Shown here: positions 9,051 through 18,036 of the stretch, piece by piece
How the letters are laid out: every line of letters begins with the position of its first letter
Numbering within the stretch: the stretch's first letter is position 1
Assembly (NCBI RefSeq): GCF_019236475.1
Contig: NZ_JAFAIX010000009.1
Location: 513,526-577,525, forward strand
Source of the DNA: Chitinophaga sp.
GTDB taxonomy: Bacteria; Bacteroidota; Bacteroidia; Chitinophagales; Chitinophagaceae
Direction of reading: 5' to 3'
DNA length: 64,000 nt
Translations under genes and position numbers: made by a program
Notes under the pieces: generated by a model
What the model saw: only the letters and a program-made list of their open reading frames with translations
Database searches by the model: none
Told to the model about the DNA's origin: nothing

Positions 9051-9896
9051 ATGATAGCAATTACAGGCGCTACTGGCAACCTTGGCCGAGCCACCATACA
9101 ACAATTACTGAAAACTGTTTCTCCAGAAAACATTACTGCGATTGTCCGTGATCCCAATAAACTGGAAACGGTACCAGGCATGCAGGTGAAAATAGCCGAC
9201 TACGACGATTATAATTCCCTGGTAGCAGCTTTCAGCGGTGCAGACACCCTTTTGCAAATATCTAGCGCCTCCTACGGCGACCATGCCACCTTCCAGGAAG
9301 AACAAGTCGTGAAAGCCGCTGCTGCCGCAGGTATTCAACACCTGGTATATACCAGTACCCTGCAACCTTCCTCCGCTGCAATATTCGATGGAGGCCGTAC
9401 CTGCTACAACACAGAAGTGGCCATCCGCAACAGTGGCATGCACTACACCATTTTCCGTAACAGTATGTACCTGGAAACGATTCCATTGTTCATCGGGCCA
9501 GCGATGGAAACGGGCCAGATCCGTTACCCAGGCGGAGAGGGGGCGATCAGCTTCGTAGGCAGAGAAGATATTGCGAAAGCACTGGCGAAAGTGCTAGCAG
9601 CTCCTGCCAAAGGCGGCCGCAGCTTCAATATTACCGGAGACCATGCTTATTCATTCGGCGATATCGCCCGCATCCTGGGCGAAGAAAGAGGTCTGCCTGC
9701 TACTTACACTAATATCAGTGAGGAGGAATTCAGAACGGAAATGGAAGGTTTCGGCCTCCCTCCGGAAGCGGTCGACTTCTACAGCAGTATGGCTGCCAGT
9801 ATCCGGAACCGTGAATTCAGTTTGACCGATATGACTTGGCAACAATTCCTGGACAAGCCAACCCTGGATATTCGGGCATTCCTGGGCGAAAATTGA
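9051..9896 (+). CDS. NmrA-like NAD(P)-binding quinone reductase-type protein
   Basis: 281 aa from the ATG at 9051. The N-terminus is an NAD(P)-binding Rossmann motif (ITGATGNLGRATIQQLL, G-x-x-G-x-x-G form), followed by AIVRDPNKL and DYDDYNSLVAAFSGADTLLQIS, the pattern of atypical short-chain dehydrogenases such as QOR2/YtfG and NmrA. These reduce quinones or act as redox sensors. The catalytic Tyr-x-x-x-Lys of classical SDRs is absent, as usual in this subgroup. It is a single gene with its own promoter box and downstream hairpin. Confidence 0.83.
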   Translation: MIAITGATGNLGRATIQQLLKTVSPENITAIVRDPNKLETVPGMQVKIADYDDYNSLVAAFSGADTLLQISSASYGDHATFQEEQVVKAAAAAGIQHLVYTSTLQPSSAAIFDGGRTCYNTEVAIRNSGMHYTIFRNSMYLETIPLFIGPAMETGQIRYPGGEGAISFVGREDIAKALAKVLAAPAKGGRSFNITGDHAYSFGDIARILGEERGLPATYTNISEEEFRTEMEGFGLPPEAVDFYSSMAASIRNREFSLTDMTWQQFLDKPTLDIRAFLGEN

Positions 9897-9914
9897 TTCC
9901 AGTTGCCATGGCTA

Positions 9915-9954
9915 CATCACCCGTTCTTGGGAGGGCGCTCAAGGGCGGGTGATG
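9915..9954 (+). terminator. hairpin downstream of the NmrA-like gene
   Basis: CATCACCCG (9915-9923) pairs with CGGGTGATG (9946-9954), 18 nt past the stop codon. There is no strong T run after it, so its use as a terminator is tentative. Confidence 0.4.
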
Positions 9955-10077
9955 ATATAGGGAGACACGATCATACCTTGCCAACACCCCCAAAAAAATT
10001 AGGAAACTTTAATCTCTTGGTATTGAAAAAAATCACACTTTTGCACCTCGTTTGCTAGTGTCTTTAATTTTTATTCC

Positions 10078-11028
10078 ATGAGGTTCCTGATACCTTTCCT
10101 GGCCGGCGTTATGGTAGCCGCCAGTAGCTATGCCCAGACAGATGTAGTGCTGAAGAAAAAAGCAGTAAGTGATTCTGTACTGACGAATAATCGCGAAATC
10201 ATTCTCCCAGAGCCGTTCAATGGCCAGAAAGCCATGTTGGCGCTCTTTCCCGGACGATATTATAATCTTACCCGATCTTATAAAAATGAGATGATCAACT
10301 GGACTTGTCCTACTTGTAAGGCCAAGCAGTATGAGGATGTCAATGAAGATAACGGAGGCCCCTTCCCTTATAAAGGGGGCGTGGCTACCCGTTTGATGAA
10401 TATCATGGACTTCAAGGATTCCTCCGGCATGCAGTACAAGGTGATCAGCTTTAACCACTCTGAGTTTGATGAAGATGGTATGCAAACATCCCGCTTCACC
10501 GGCGGACTCCTCGGACTGGCCAAATTTGTACTCACAGACGGTGGCTGGAAACTGCGGATGTATACCCCTGCCATCAAGGCTTACGGGGCATTCAGCCAGG
10601 CGCCTACGCCTAAGCCGCTACAGATAGGCCAAGATCAATATGCCTTTGTACTCAGACATACCAATGGCCCCGGTGGAGGACCTTTCTATACCACCCTTTA
10701 CCTGATTGCCGGCATGAATGGCAATTACCAAGAAGTAATGGCTGCCTATGGCGTAGAGAAAAGTGGCGGTGACAACGAGGATGGCCATTTCAGCACCTGG
10801 ACCAGCGAATACACCGTTCCTGCCAGCGATAAAAAATATTTCCGCGATATCGTGATTACTTGGAAAGGTACCTACCATACCGACGACCTGGAACCACTGC
10901 CTGCAGAAGTAACGAAGCTGATTAAAAAAGGAAAGAAAACGGGGAAATTCACCCTAGTACAACGATTCGTGTATAAAGGCAGCAAAGGTTATGAGCTGCA
11001 ACCAGGATCACAAGTAACCGTGAACTAA
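10078..11028 (+). CDS. secreted protein of unknown function
   Basis: 316 aa with a Sec signal peptide (MRFLIPFLAGVMVAASSYAQ). The mature part has one C-P-T-C motif (WTCPTCKAK, about residue 82) that could bind a metal or form a disulfide, and is rich in Gly and aromatic residues in a beta-like pattern. I do not recognise a family. It is monocistronic, with a hairpin upstream and a repeat-rich intergenic region downstream. Confidence 0.7.
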   Translation: MRFLIPFLAGVMVAASSYAQTDVVLKKKAVSDSVLTNNREIILPEPFNGQKAMLALFPGRYYNLTRSYKNEMINWTCPTCKAKQYEDVNEDNGGPFPYKGGVATRLMNIMDFKDSSGMQYKVISFNHSEFDEDGMQTSRFTGGLLGLAKFVLTDGGWKLRMYTPAIKAYGAFSQAPTPKPLQIGQDQYAFVLRHTNGPGGGPFYTTLYLIAGMNGNYQEVMAAYGVEKSGGDNEDGHFSTWTSEYTVPASDKKYFRDIVITWKGTYHTDDLEPLPAEVTKLIKKGKKTGKFTLVQRFVYKGSKGYELQPGSQVTVN

Positions 11029-11137
11029 ATGTATCACGCAGGGGGATGCAAGGATCGCAGAAGTTTCACGCAAGGATCGCAAAGGAGCAAAGACTTATGA
11101 TTGGTTATTTAATTTGTATTTGACCAAACATAAGCGT

Positions 11138-11200
11138 GCAAAGGCGCAAAGGAATAAAATTTCCTTTGCGCCTTTGCGTTTTTTCTTTGCGCCTTTGCGA
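11138..11200. repeat. palindromic CTTTGCGCC-type intergenic repeat
   Basis: Perfect 17-bp arms (11138-11154 and 11161-11177) around TAAAAT, followed by a further copy of CTTTGCGCCTTTGCG (11186-11200). Looser copies of the CGCAAAGG/GATCGCA pattern start at about 11050. This looks like a dispersed short repeat or small miniature element. The first arm pair followed by TTTTTTCTTT could also end transcription of the upstream gene. Confidence 0.65.
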
Positions 11201-11270
11201 GAATGCATTGCGCTTTGGCGAGCATACATTTGTTATCTTTATTTGACAAAGCAATAATAAACGTAGCACT

Positions 11271-12122
11271 ATGATAGCATTTTTAGGAATGGGCCTACTC
11301 GGTTCTAATTTTGTAAAGGCGTTAAGAAGAAAAGGAGAAGCAGTACAGGTATGGAATCGTACCGCTTCTAAAGCGAAAGCCCTGGAAGCAGATGGAGCAG
11401 TTGCTTTTGAAAACGTAGCGGATGCGGTACGCGGCGCAGATCGCATACATCTCGTGGTGAAAGATGACGCTGCTGTAGAAGAAGTACTGTCGGCGGCATT
11501 ACCAGGATTACAGCCTGGCGCCATCATCATCGATCATACCACCACCTCCAAAGAAGGCGCTATTGCCAGAACGGCCGCCTGGAGAGAAAAAGGGTTTACG
11601 TATATGCATGTCCCTGTTTTCATGGGACCCGCCAATGCGCTAGATGGTTCTGGCTTCATGCTCGTTTCCGGAGACCAGGCATTGATCCAGAAAATGGAAC
11701 CCGTATTAGCATCCATGACGGGCAAAGTATTGAACCTAGGGCCGGAAACTGGCCGTGGTGCTGCGCTGAAGCTGATCGGTAATTTGTTCCTCGTTACTTT
11801 CACCGCTGGCCTCGCAGATACTTTCGCCTTGGCGAAATCCATGGATGTGCCAGTGGATGCGGTATCGTCTCTCTTTAAAGAATGGAATCCTGCCAATGCA
11901 TTGCCAATGCGCATTCAACGTATGACTGCGGGAGACTACAGCAAACCATCCTGGGAGCTCAACATGGCCAGGAAAGATACCCAACTGTTCATGAATCAAG
12001 CAGAAAAGGCGGGCATTGAACTAAACGTGATCCCGGCTATTGCGGCGCTGATGGACCAATGGATCGACAAAGGCCATGGCAGCGAAGATTGGACAGTGAT
12101 CGGGAGTGCGAACGTGAAATAA
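11271..12122 (+). CDS. NAD(P)-dependent beta-hydroxyacid dehydrogenase family protein
   Basis: 283 aa of the 3-hydroxyisobutyrate/6-phosphogluconate dehydrogenase-like family. The N-terminal Rossmann motif is FLGMGLLGSNFVKAL. The substrate-binding motif follows near residue 115 (VPVFMGPANALDGSGFMLVSGD), and the catalytic Lys region is GRGAALKLIGNLFL, in which Lys aligns with the family's active-site Lys. Enzymes of this type reduce succinic semialdehyde, glyoxylate or similar substrates. No pathway genes are next to it; the following antiporter gene starts 31 bp later. Confidence 0.85.
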   Translation: MIAFLGMGLLGSNFVKALRRKGEAVQVWNRTASKAKALEADGAVAFENVADAVRGADRIHLVVKDDAAVEEVLSAALPGLQPGAIIIDHTTTSKEGAIARTAAWREKGFTYMHVPVFMGPANALDGSGFMLVSGDQALIQKMEPVLASMTGKVLNLGPETGRGAALKLIGNLFLVTFTAGLADTFALAKSMDVPVDAVSSLFKEWNPANALPMRIQRMTAGDYSKPSWELNMARKDTQLFMNQAEKAGIELNVIPAIAALMDQWIDKGHGSEDWTVIGSANVK

Positions 12123-12153
12123 TTTTCACCACCATATTGCAAAGCAGATCGCT

Positions 12154-13749
12154 ATGTTAACAACCTTTATTCAGCATATACTGCTCATCATTATCATCTT
12201 GTTTTTGATCATGCTGGCAGGACAACTGAGAATCGCTTATCCTATAGTACTCTGCTTAGCAGGACTGGTATTGAGCACCATGCACGTGCTCCCTGCCATC
12301 GAAATAAATCCCGAAATGATCCTCCTGATATTCATGCCGCCTCTCTTATACGAGGCGGCATGGTATACCTCCTGGAAAGATTTCTGGCGCTGGCGACGGA
12401 TCATCTTAAGTTTTGCTTTTCTCATTGTTATCATGACTGCTGGCGTGGTGGCATTGGTATCTACCGCTATCATCCCCGGATTCACGCTGGCATTAGGCTT
12501 TCTGTTGGGGGGTATCGTGTCTCCCCCTGATGCTGTTTCTGCTACTACGGTTCTCAAATATGTCAAGATCCCCAAAGCGATGAGCGCTATCCTGGAAGGG
12601 GAAAGTCTCATGAACGATGCGAGTAGCTTAATTGTTTTCCGTTTTGCTATGCTAGCGGTGACCACCGGCCAGTTTATATTGTACAAGGCTGCTGTGAGTT
12701 TTGTAGTGGTGATTGTAGTAGGCGTATTAGTTGGAATCCTAGTGGCACTGATCTATTACGGCATTCATCGTTGGATGCCCACTACTACCCATGTGGATAT
12801 CGTACTAACGCTAACGGCCCCCTATGTGATGTACATTACTGCGGAAGAGTTCAATGGCTCCGGTGTGCTAGCAGTGGTAGCAGGTGGATTGTTTCTTTCC
12901 GCCCGTAGCCATGAATTCCTCTCTAACCGAAGTCGTATAGCCGGTAGCGATGTATGGGCCACACTGGGATTTATATTGAATGGGGTCGTGTTTATGCTGA
13001 TAGGACTGGAATTGCCGGTCATCATTAAAGAACTAGGTACCAGTAGTATTTGGGTAGCCATCAAATATGGTTTGATTATCACGGGAGTACTGATGGTAGG
13101 CCGAATACTCACTACCTTGGGCACCTCTGTATTCACGGTGTTTATCAGTAGGTATATCACCACTGCCAGTAAGCGCCCGGGATGGAAAGGCCCATTGATC
13201 CTCGGTTGGGCGGGTATGCGCGGGGTGGTATCATTGGCGGCGGCTTTGTCTATACCGGTATACATGGATAATCAAGGCCACCTATTCCCACAACGCAACC
13301 TCATTCTCTTCATCACGTTTACGGTTATCCTACTCACCTTGGTGATCCAAGGACTCACCCTACCGCTAGTCATCCGACTGATCCGACCTACAGATGACGA
13401 TCATGCCCTACCAGAAAAGGAACAAGAAAAAAAGATCCGGAAAAAACTCCTGCATGCCAGCATGCGCTTCCTAGATGAAGAACACCAAGATGCACTAGCA
13501 TCCAATAGTGCTGTAAAGAAAATGCGGGAGGAACTGGAAGAACTGCATCTCCTTACCAGCGGTAAAGAAGGCACTCTAGCAGAGAAAGAAGAATATCTCA
13601 CGATATCCCTCCGACTGATCGAATACCAGCGGGAAGTGCTGGCAGACTTAAACAAGGACTACGCCACCGATCATGAAATCATTCGTAAATTCCATGAGCT
13701 GCTGGATGTAGAAGAAGAGAAACTTCGCTTGCAGTTTGATATTGGCTAA
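12154..13749 (+). CDS. Na+/H+ antiporter, CPA1 (NhaP/NhaE-like) family
   Basis: 531 aa with about 12 transmembrane helices in the first 410 residues and a charged cytoplasmic tail predicted to form helices or coiled coil (residues 415-531). The conserved ion-binding motif reads GESLMNDASSLIVF, with the Asn-Asp pair typical of electroneutral CPA1 exchangers. The motif GWAGMRGVVSLAAALSIP near residue 350 is the other family hallmark. It should exchange Na+ (or K+) for H+ at the inner membrane. It ends one base before the convergent rhamnosidase gene. Confidence 0.92.
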   Translation: MLTTFIQHILLIIIILFLIMLAGQLRIAYPIVLCLAGLVLSTMHVLPAIEINPEMILLIFMPPLLYEAAWYTSWKDFWRWRRIILSFAFLIVIMTAGVVALVSTAIIPGFTLALGFLLGGIVSPPDAVSATTVLKYVKIPKAMSAILEGESLMNDASSLIVFRFAMLAVTTGQFILYKAAVSFVVVIVVGVLVGILVALIYYGIHRWMPTTTHVDIVLTLTAPYVMYITAEEFNGSGVLAVVAGGLFLSARSHEFLSNRSRIAGSDVWATLGFILNGVVFMLIGLELPVIIKELGTSSIWVAIKYGLIITGVLMVGRILTTLGTSVFTVFISRYITTASKRPGWKGPLILGWAGMRGVVSLAAALSIPVYMDNQGHLFPQRNLILFITFTVILLTLVIQGLTLPLVIRLIRPTDDDHALPEKEQEKKIRKKLLHASMRFLDEEHQDALASNSAVKKMREELEELHLLTSGKEGTLAEKEEYLTISLRLIEYQREVLADLNKDYATDHEIIRKFHELLDVEEEKLRLQFDIG

Positions 13750-16380
13750 TTATTGCTGCATAAGGATCAGGTATTGTAGTCCGGGATTACGGATCTCGAG
13801 GGTATGGTATCCGGACTCATTTTCTAGTAATTTTCCATTGGCATAGACATTTGTTCTATCAGCAGCCTGCATCCTAAAAGTAGCAGTAGTGTTTGCGGGA
13901 ATATTAATCCGCAGTTCCACCCCCTGTTTCAGCTTTTTCCATTTCACCATCACTTTTCCATAAGGCGTTTGATGCCAAGCTTCCAGGCTGTCTAGGTTCA
14001 CAGGAATCTTGGGCTCAATGATGATATGTTTGAAGCCAGGATGGTTTTCATCTGGTTTGATACCTGCCAACTGTTTATACATCCAGGCGCCGATTTCCCC
14101 GAACATAATATGATTGCGGGAGAGATCAGATTTCCCTTGCAAAGCCCAATTTTCGTATAGGGTAGTAGCGCCTTTCTCCATCCACCATCCCCAGGAGGGC
14201 TCTTTGTTGGCGCTGGCGAGTCGGTATGCTATATTATGATAGCCGTTCTCGCTGAGTGCATTGAGGATGGTCTTGGACCCCAATAATCCCACATCCAATT
14301 GGTAATGGTCTGTGACCACTCGTTGTGCGAGTGCGGCTGCCACCCAACTGACCAGGGTATCTGGCACCAGGCCCCAGTAAAGCGCTACGGATTGTTCCGT
14401 TTGGAAGCCCTGATCGTATACGCCTGTGAGTGGGTCCAGGTATTTATCGTTGAAAGCATCTTTTATAGATTGCGCCAGCCGGGTATAATGTTGGTAATCG
14501 ACCTTATGACCCAGTATTTTCGCGGCTTTCGCCAGGATGCATACATCTGCATAATAGTAGGCCGTAGACGTAAATGTCACAGGAGTTTTGGATTTCACAG
14601 GCACCCAATCGCCTAGGCCCCAGTGGCAGAGGCCCCCCGGACTTCTAGCCGTAATTTGATCTACATACCGTTTGATGGCGGAGTAGCAGTGGCTAAGGGA
14701 GGTGGTGTCTCCATCATATAAATAAAGATTCCAGGGAATGATAGCAATGGTACTGGTCCAGTCGGGCCCATTGCCCCATTCATACCCCCACCCGCCGGTA
14801 GGGATAATAGCTGGAAACACGCCATTGGCTTGTTGTTCATCTAGATGGTCGTTCATCCATTTCTCATATACCGTGATGCCATCGAAGTTATACAGCCCAG
14901 TTTCTGAAGCGATATGCGCATCGCCGGTCCATCCATTTTTCTCCCGCTGGGGGCAGTCTGTCGGATAGCCGTAGAGGTTAGAGAGATACGAATTATTCGT
15001 CGCCTGCCAGATTTGATTGAGCAGTGGGTTGGAGGTATGGAGACCGCCAGCTATCGGTACCAAACTATGTATTCGAATACCATGCAGACTTTCTTTCGTA
15101 AGCCGTAAAGGCCTACTACTGGTGACTTCCACGTATTGGAACCCTTTGTAATTAAAGTGCGGTGTGAACTGGTGTGGCCCTTTCCCATCTAGGATATAGA
15201 TATCTGTTTGGAAGGGATCCAAATGATCTGTCGGGCGATAGTGTATATCGATATTGGATTGATCTACATGACCGTTGGGGTAAAGTTGTTCTCCATGTTT
15301 CAGTTGCACCACTGTGCCGGCAGGACCATCCAGCATAATACTGCTAACGCCTGCGATATTTTGTCCCAGGCTGAATACCCAGTTGGTATCGCTGAAGGAA
15401 CGTATAGTCGTGGCCGGGAGAATAGTATCTACGCCAATGGGTAGCATTGTTTGTGCGGTGATAACAGGCGCTGGGGCTTTTCTGATTTGTGCGCTCGTCC
15501 ATTCATGGTCATTGAATCCGGGGGCGTCCCAACCGGGTTGGGCCAATCGGAGGTCCTGGTGTTCGCCGGTATAGATGCTGTTGAAGGTAATGTCTGCTGT
15601 GGATGTTTTCCAATCAGGCCCTGTGGAGACGATGGTACTAGTGCCATCGTTGTAAGTGATGTGTAGGTCCATGCAGAAGGTAGGCCGATTTCGCCAGGGC
15701 GCTTTATCGAAATTCCATACAGCAGTGGATTGCAGGTTGTACCAGCCGTTTCCCAAAATGACCCCGACAACGTTTTCGTTTTGTTGTAACGCCTGGGTCA
15801 CATCATAGGTGACGTATAGGAGGCGTTTATCGTACCGGGTAAACATGGGATCCAGCAGGTGATGGCCAATTCTATGGCCATTGATATAGAGCTCATAGAG
15901 GCCGGCTGCGCTGATATAGGCGCGTGCGCTAGTAATTTTTTTTAGGGAGACGAATGATTTTCTGAACAGGGGCGCTGCTTTAAAATCAGAGGGGTGATTA
16001 TCGCTGATCCATACCCCTTTCCAATTTTTAGCGTTCATCATGCCTGTTTCAAAAGTGCTGCAACTGCGGGATGTATTGTCGGCGGAAGCTACCATCCAGT
16101 CATAGGAGGTGAATGGCTGTAAGGCAGGACCGTTGTACACTATCCGGTTATTGGGAGTAGTGGCAGTCCATACCAGGCTATCCTGATATCGTACCTGCAC
16201 CGTATAGGACGTGGAATTGGTAACACCTTCCCAAGACAGTCTTGGATGTGGGTTATCGATACCCAGTGGTTGGGAGAGGTATTCGCAGCGTAAATGGGTA
16301 GTAGTAGGTTGCTGAGCGTTGGCGGTAACGAGGCAGCAACCCAGTAGAAAGGCTGGGAGATATTTAAGAACTTGGAGCAT
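13750..16380 (-). CDS. alpha-L-rhamnosidase, GH78, secreted
   Basis: 876 aa with a Sec signal peptide ending near NAQ. It has an N-terminal fibronectin-like region, Bac_rhamnosid_N jelly-roll domains, the (alpha/alpha)6 catalytic barrel and a C-terminal beta-sandwich. The GH78 motif DCPQREKNGWTGDA is intact, giving Asp475, Glu480 and Asp487, equivalent to the catalytic set described for Bacillus RhaB; the late Glu in TTLYENW is Glu743. It hydrolyses terminal alpha-L-rhamnose from plant glycosides or pectin side chains. The gene is convergent with the antiporter gene and has no SusC/D partner next to it. Confidence 0.93.
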   Translation of the reverse strand: MLQVLKYLPAFLLGCCLVTANAQQPTTTHLRCEYLSQPLGIDNPHPRLSWEGVTNSTSYTVQVRYQDSLVWTATTPNNRIVYNGPALQPFTSYDWMVASADNTSRSCSTFETGMMNAKNWKGVWISDNHPSDFKAAPLFRKSFVSLKKITSARAYISAAGLYELYINGHRIGHHLLDPMFTRYDKRLLYVTYDVTQALQQNENVVGVILGNGWYNLQSTAVWNFDKAPWRNRPTFCMDLHITYNDGTSTIVSTGPDWKTSTADITFNSIYTGEHQDLRLAQPGWDAPGFNDHEWTSAQIRKAPAPVITAQTMLPIGVDTILPATTIRSFSDTNWVFSLGQNIAGVSSIMLDGPAGTVVQLKHGEQLYPNGHVDQSNIDIHYRPTDHLDPFQTDIYILDGKGPHQFTPHFNYKGFQYVEVTSSRPLRLTKESLHGIRIHSLVPIAGGLHTSNPLLNQIWQATNNSYLSNLYGYPTDCPQREKNGWTGDAHIASETGLYNFDGITVYEKWMNDHLDEQQANGVFPAIIPTGGWGYEWGNGPDWTSTIAIIPWNLYLYDGDTTSLSHCYSAIKRYVDQITARSPGGLCHWGLGDWVPVKSKTPVTFTSTAYYYADVCILAKAAKILGHKVDYQHYTRLAQSIKDAFNDKYLDPLTGVYDQGFQTEQSVALYWGLVPDTLVSWVAAALAQRVVTDHYQLDVGLLGSKTILNALSENGYHNIAYRLASANKEPSWGWWMEKGATTLYENWALQGKSDLSRNHIMFGEIGAWMYKQLAGIKPDENHPGFKHIIIEPKIPVNLDSLEAWHQTPYGKVMVKWKKLKQGVELRINIPANTTATFRMQAADRTNVYANGKLLENESGYHTLEIRNPGLQYLILMQQ

Positions 16381-16448
16381 GTCCTTTGCTGATGATCTTT
16401 TGTTAAGTTAATCAACAAACCTCACAGCTAAAAATAAAAAGGATGGAA

Positions 16449-17153
16449 TCACTGGGAATACCAACGAAAGTTATTATGTCCGTTGCCGATACATTGCAGT
16501 ATCCAGACGCCGCATTCTTTTGCTTTGCTGATCGCATCCTGGTCGGCGTGCATGCAGATGTAAATGGGTTGGAAGTATAGATGCTCGAATTCCGGTGTAG
16601 ACTGGCGTAGTTGTTCTTCAAACTTCGGGAGCAGGTTCAAGTGTCCCATTTCAAAATATTGCACAACGGAGCCTATGAACAGTTCTGTTGTATTATAGGC
16701 CAGCATATCCAATTCCATGGATACACCTAGTCCGGAGGTACGATAGAACTTCTGGATAGAGGTAAATGCATTATGTTCCTCTCGGAGGTAATCGATCAAG
16801 TATTCTACTGCTTTGAGGGATGCAAAATCTTTCCAGTGGGAACTGAATATCCGCAATGTTTTATTGGTATCTGCTTCATATTCCTGGAGCACGTTCCGGA
16901 GCGTATTGACGGCTTCCTGGAATTCCATGGCATGAGACAAGTTGGTGAGCATGGATTCATAGTACTTACTATTAACGGGGAGTGCGTTTACGCCCGTTTC
17001 CATTTGTACTAGCAGGTGTTGGCATTCTGACTGAAGGTATGTTTGCCATTGCTGCATGACTGTCACATGTTCATTGTGCAATTGATGGATAGATTCGAGT
17101 ATTTGGCTGAACCCTTGAAGTTGAGGGATAAATACTTCCGTAATCTTACGCAT
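16449..17153 (-). CDS. conserved-looking cytoplasmic protein of unknown function
   Basis: 234 aa, largely alpha-helical, with no signal peptide and no membrane segment. I recognise no domain; the first ~130 residues have a coiled-coil-like or four-helix pattern, and the C-terminus (IYICMHADQDAISKAKECGVW) looks like a small alpha/beta end. It starts 60 bp after the PAS-domain gene on the same strand, so the two probably form an operon and may act together in signalling. Confidence 0.6.
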   Translation of the reverse strand: MRKITEVFIPQLQGFSQILESIHQLHNEHVTVMQQWQTYLQSECQHLLVQMETGVNALPVNSKYYESMLTNLSHAMEFQEAVNTLRNVLQEYEADTNKTLRIFSSHWKDFASLKAVEYLIDYLREEHNAFTSIQKFYRTSGLGVSMELDMLAYNTTELFIGSVVQYFEMGHLNLLPKFEEQLRQSTPEFEHLYFQPIYICMHADQDAISKAKECGVWILQCIGNGHNNFRWYSQ

Positions 17154-17213
17154 GGTTATTTTGATGAAGGGCCCTACACGAATGCAGGGCCTGGTTAAAA
17201 GAAATAAGTGAAA

Positions 17214-17780
17214 TTAATCCTCTTTCAGTGGCACTATATTTACAATAGCCTGAAACAAGGTGTTGTTGTTGGGTTGTTCCATCAGACTGATAAAGGCTAA
17301 TAGTCTTACCGTTTTGCCATCTTTCGTTTTGATATCTATGAAAGGTCTGACAATGGGCATGACATCGTCTAACCAGGTGGTGACTACGGTGTGTAGCCAT
17401 TCTGCCAGGAAGTCGGAGCACATGAAAGTCCATGGTTTTCCAACAATTTCTTTGTATTTATAGCCGCAGATGCGTCGCATTTCACGGTTCATGTAGGAAA
17501 AATTCAAGTCTTTGTCTACGAAGAATACGCCTACTTCTGGTGGGGCATCTTCATCATCATCGTCACCGATGCGGGCTTTATAGTCCGCGATGATCTTCTC
17601 CGCACGAGCGCCAGCCCTTCTGTAAAGAACGTACATCAATACTGTCGTCAGTGAAACAAGGAGAGCAGCTATCCAAGCCAGTTCCAGTGTTAGCATTGTC
17701 TGGTACAGGCATAGCCCTACAATGGATAATAGCAGTACTATCAGGATAGTATTGAGCACTGCATGCTTATTGTTTTTCAT
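17214..17780 (-). CDS. membrane protein with a PAS domain
   Basis: 188 aa. Two transmembrane helices (about 8-26 and 34-52), a short coiled linker with an acidic run (DDDDED), then a PAS domain from about residue 80 (GVFFVDKDLNFSYMNREMRRICGYKYKEIVGKPW) to the C-terminus. No kinase, GGDEF or other output domain follows, so it needs a partner; the downstream gene at 16449-17153 is the likeliest. The ligand is unknown. Confidence 0.75.
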   Translation of the reverse strand: MKNNKHAVLNTILIVLLLSIVGLCLYQTMLTLELAWIAALLVSLTTVLMYVLYRRAGARAEKIIADYKARIGDDDDEDAPPEVGVFFVDKDLNFSYMNREMRRICGYKYKEIVGKPWTFMCSDFLAEWLHTVVTTWLDDVMPIVRPFIDIKTKDGKTVRLLAFISLMEQPNNNTLFQAIVNIVPLKED

Positions 17781-18036
17781 GTTTAAAAATTTTTTGAGAG
17801 TTTAACAAACAAATTTTAATACCTAAAGCATACAGTCACATGGCCTCATTTGAATTATCTCCATCCAACTACGCAGGGAAGACGTGTGGATTGGATAATG
17901 TTTGTTGGTAATGGTTGTTCTGTATTTAGCTTATTGAAACGAATCATTTCAACAGGTTAAATATCCGAAGGAAAATTGAATCGAGTTGTCAATAACTAGT
18001 TATGCATTCGTTATCCTGAAGTTATACACTTGTTAA

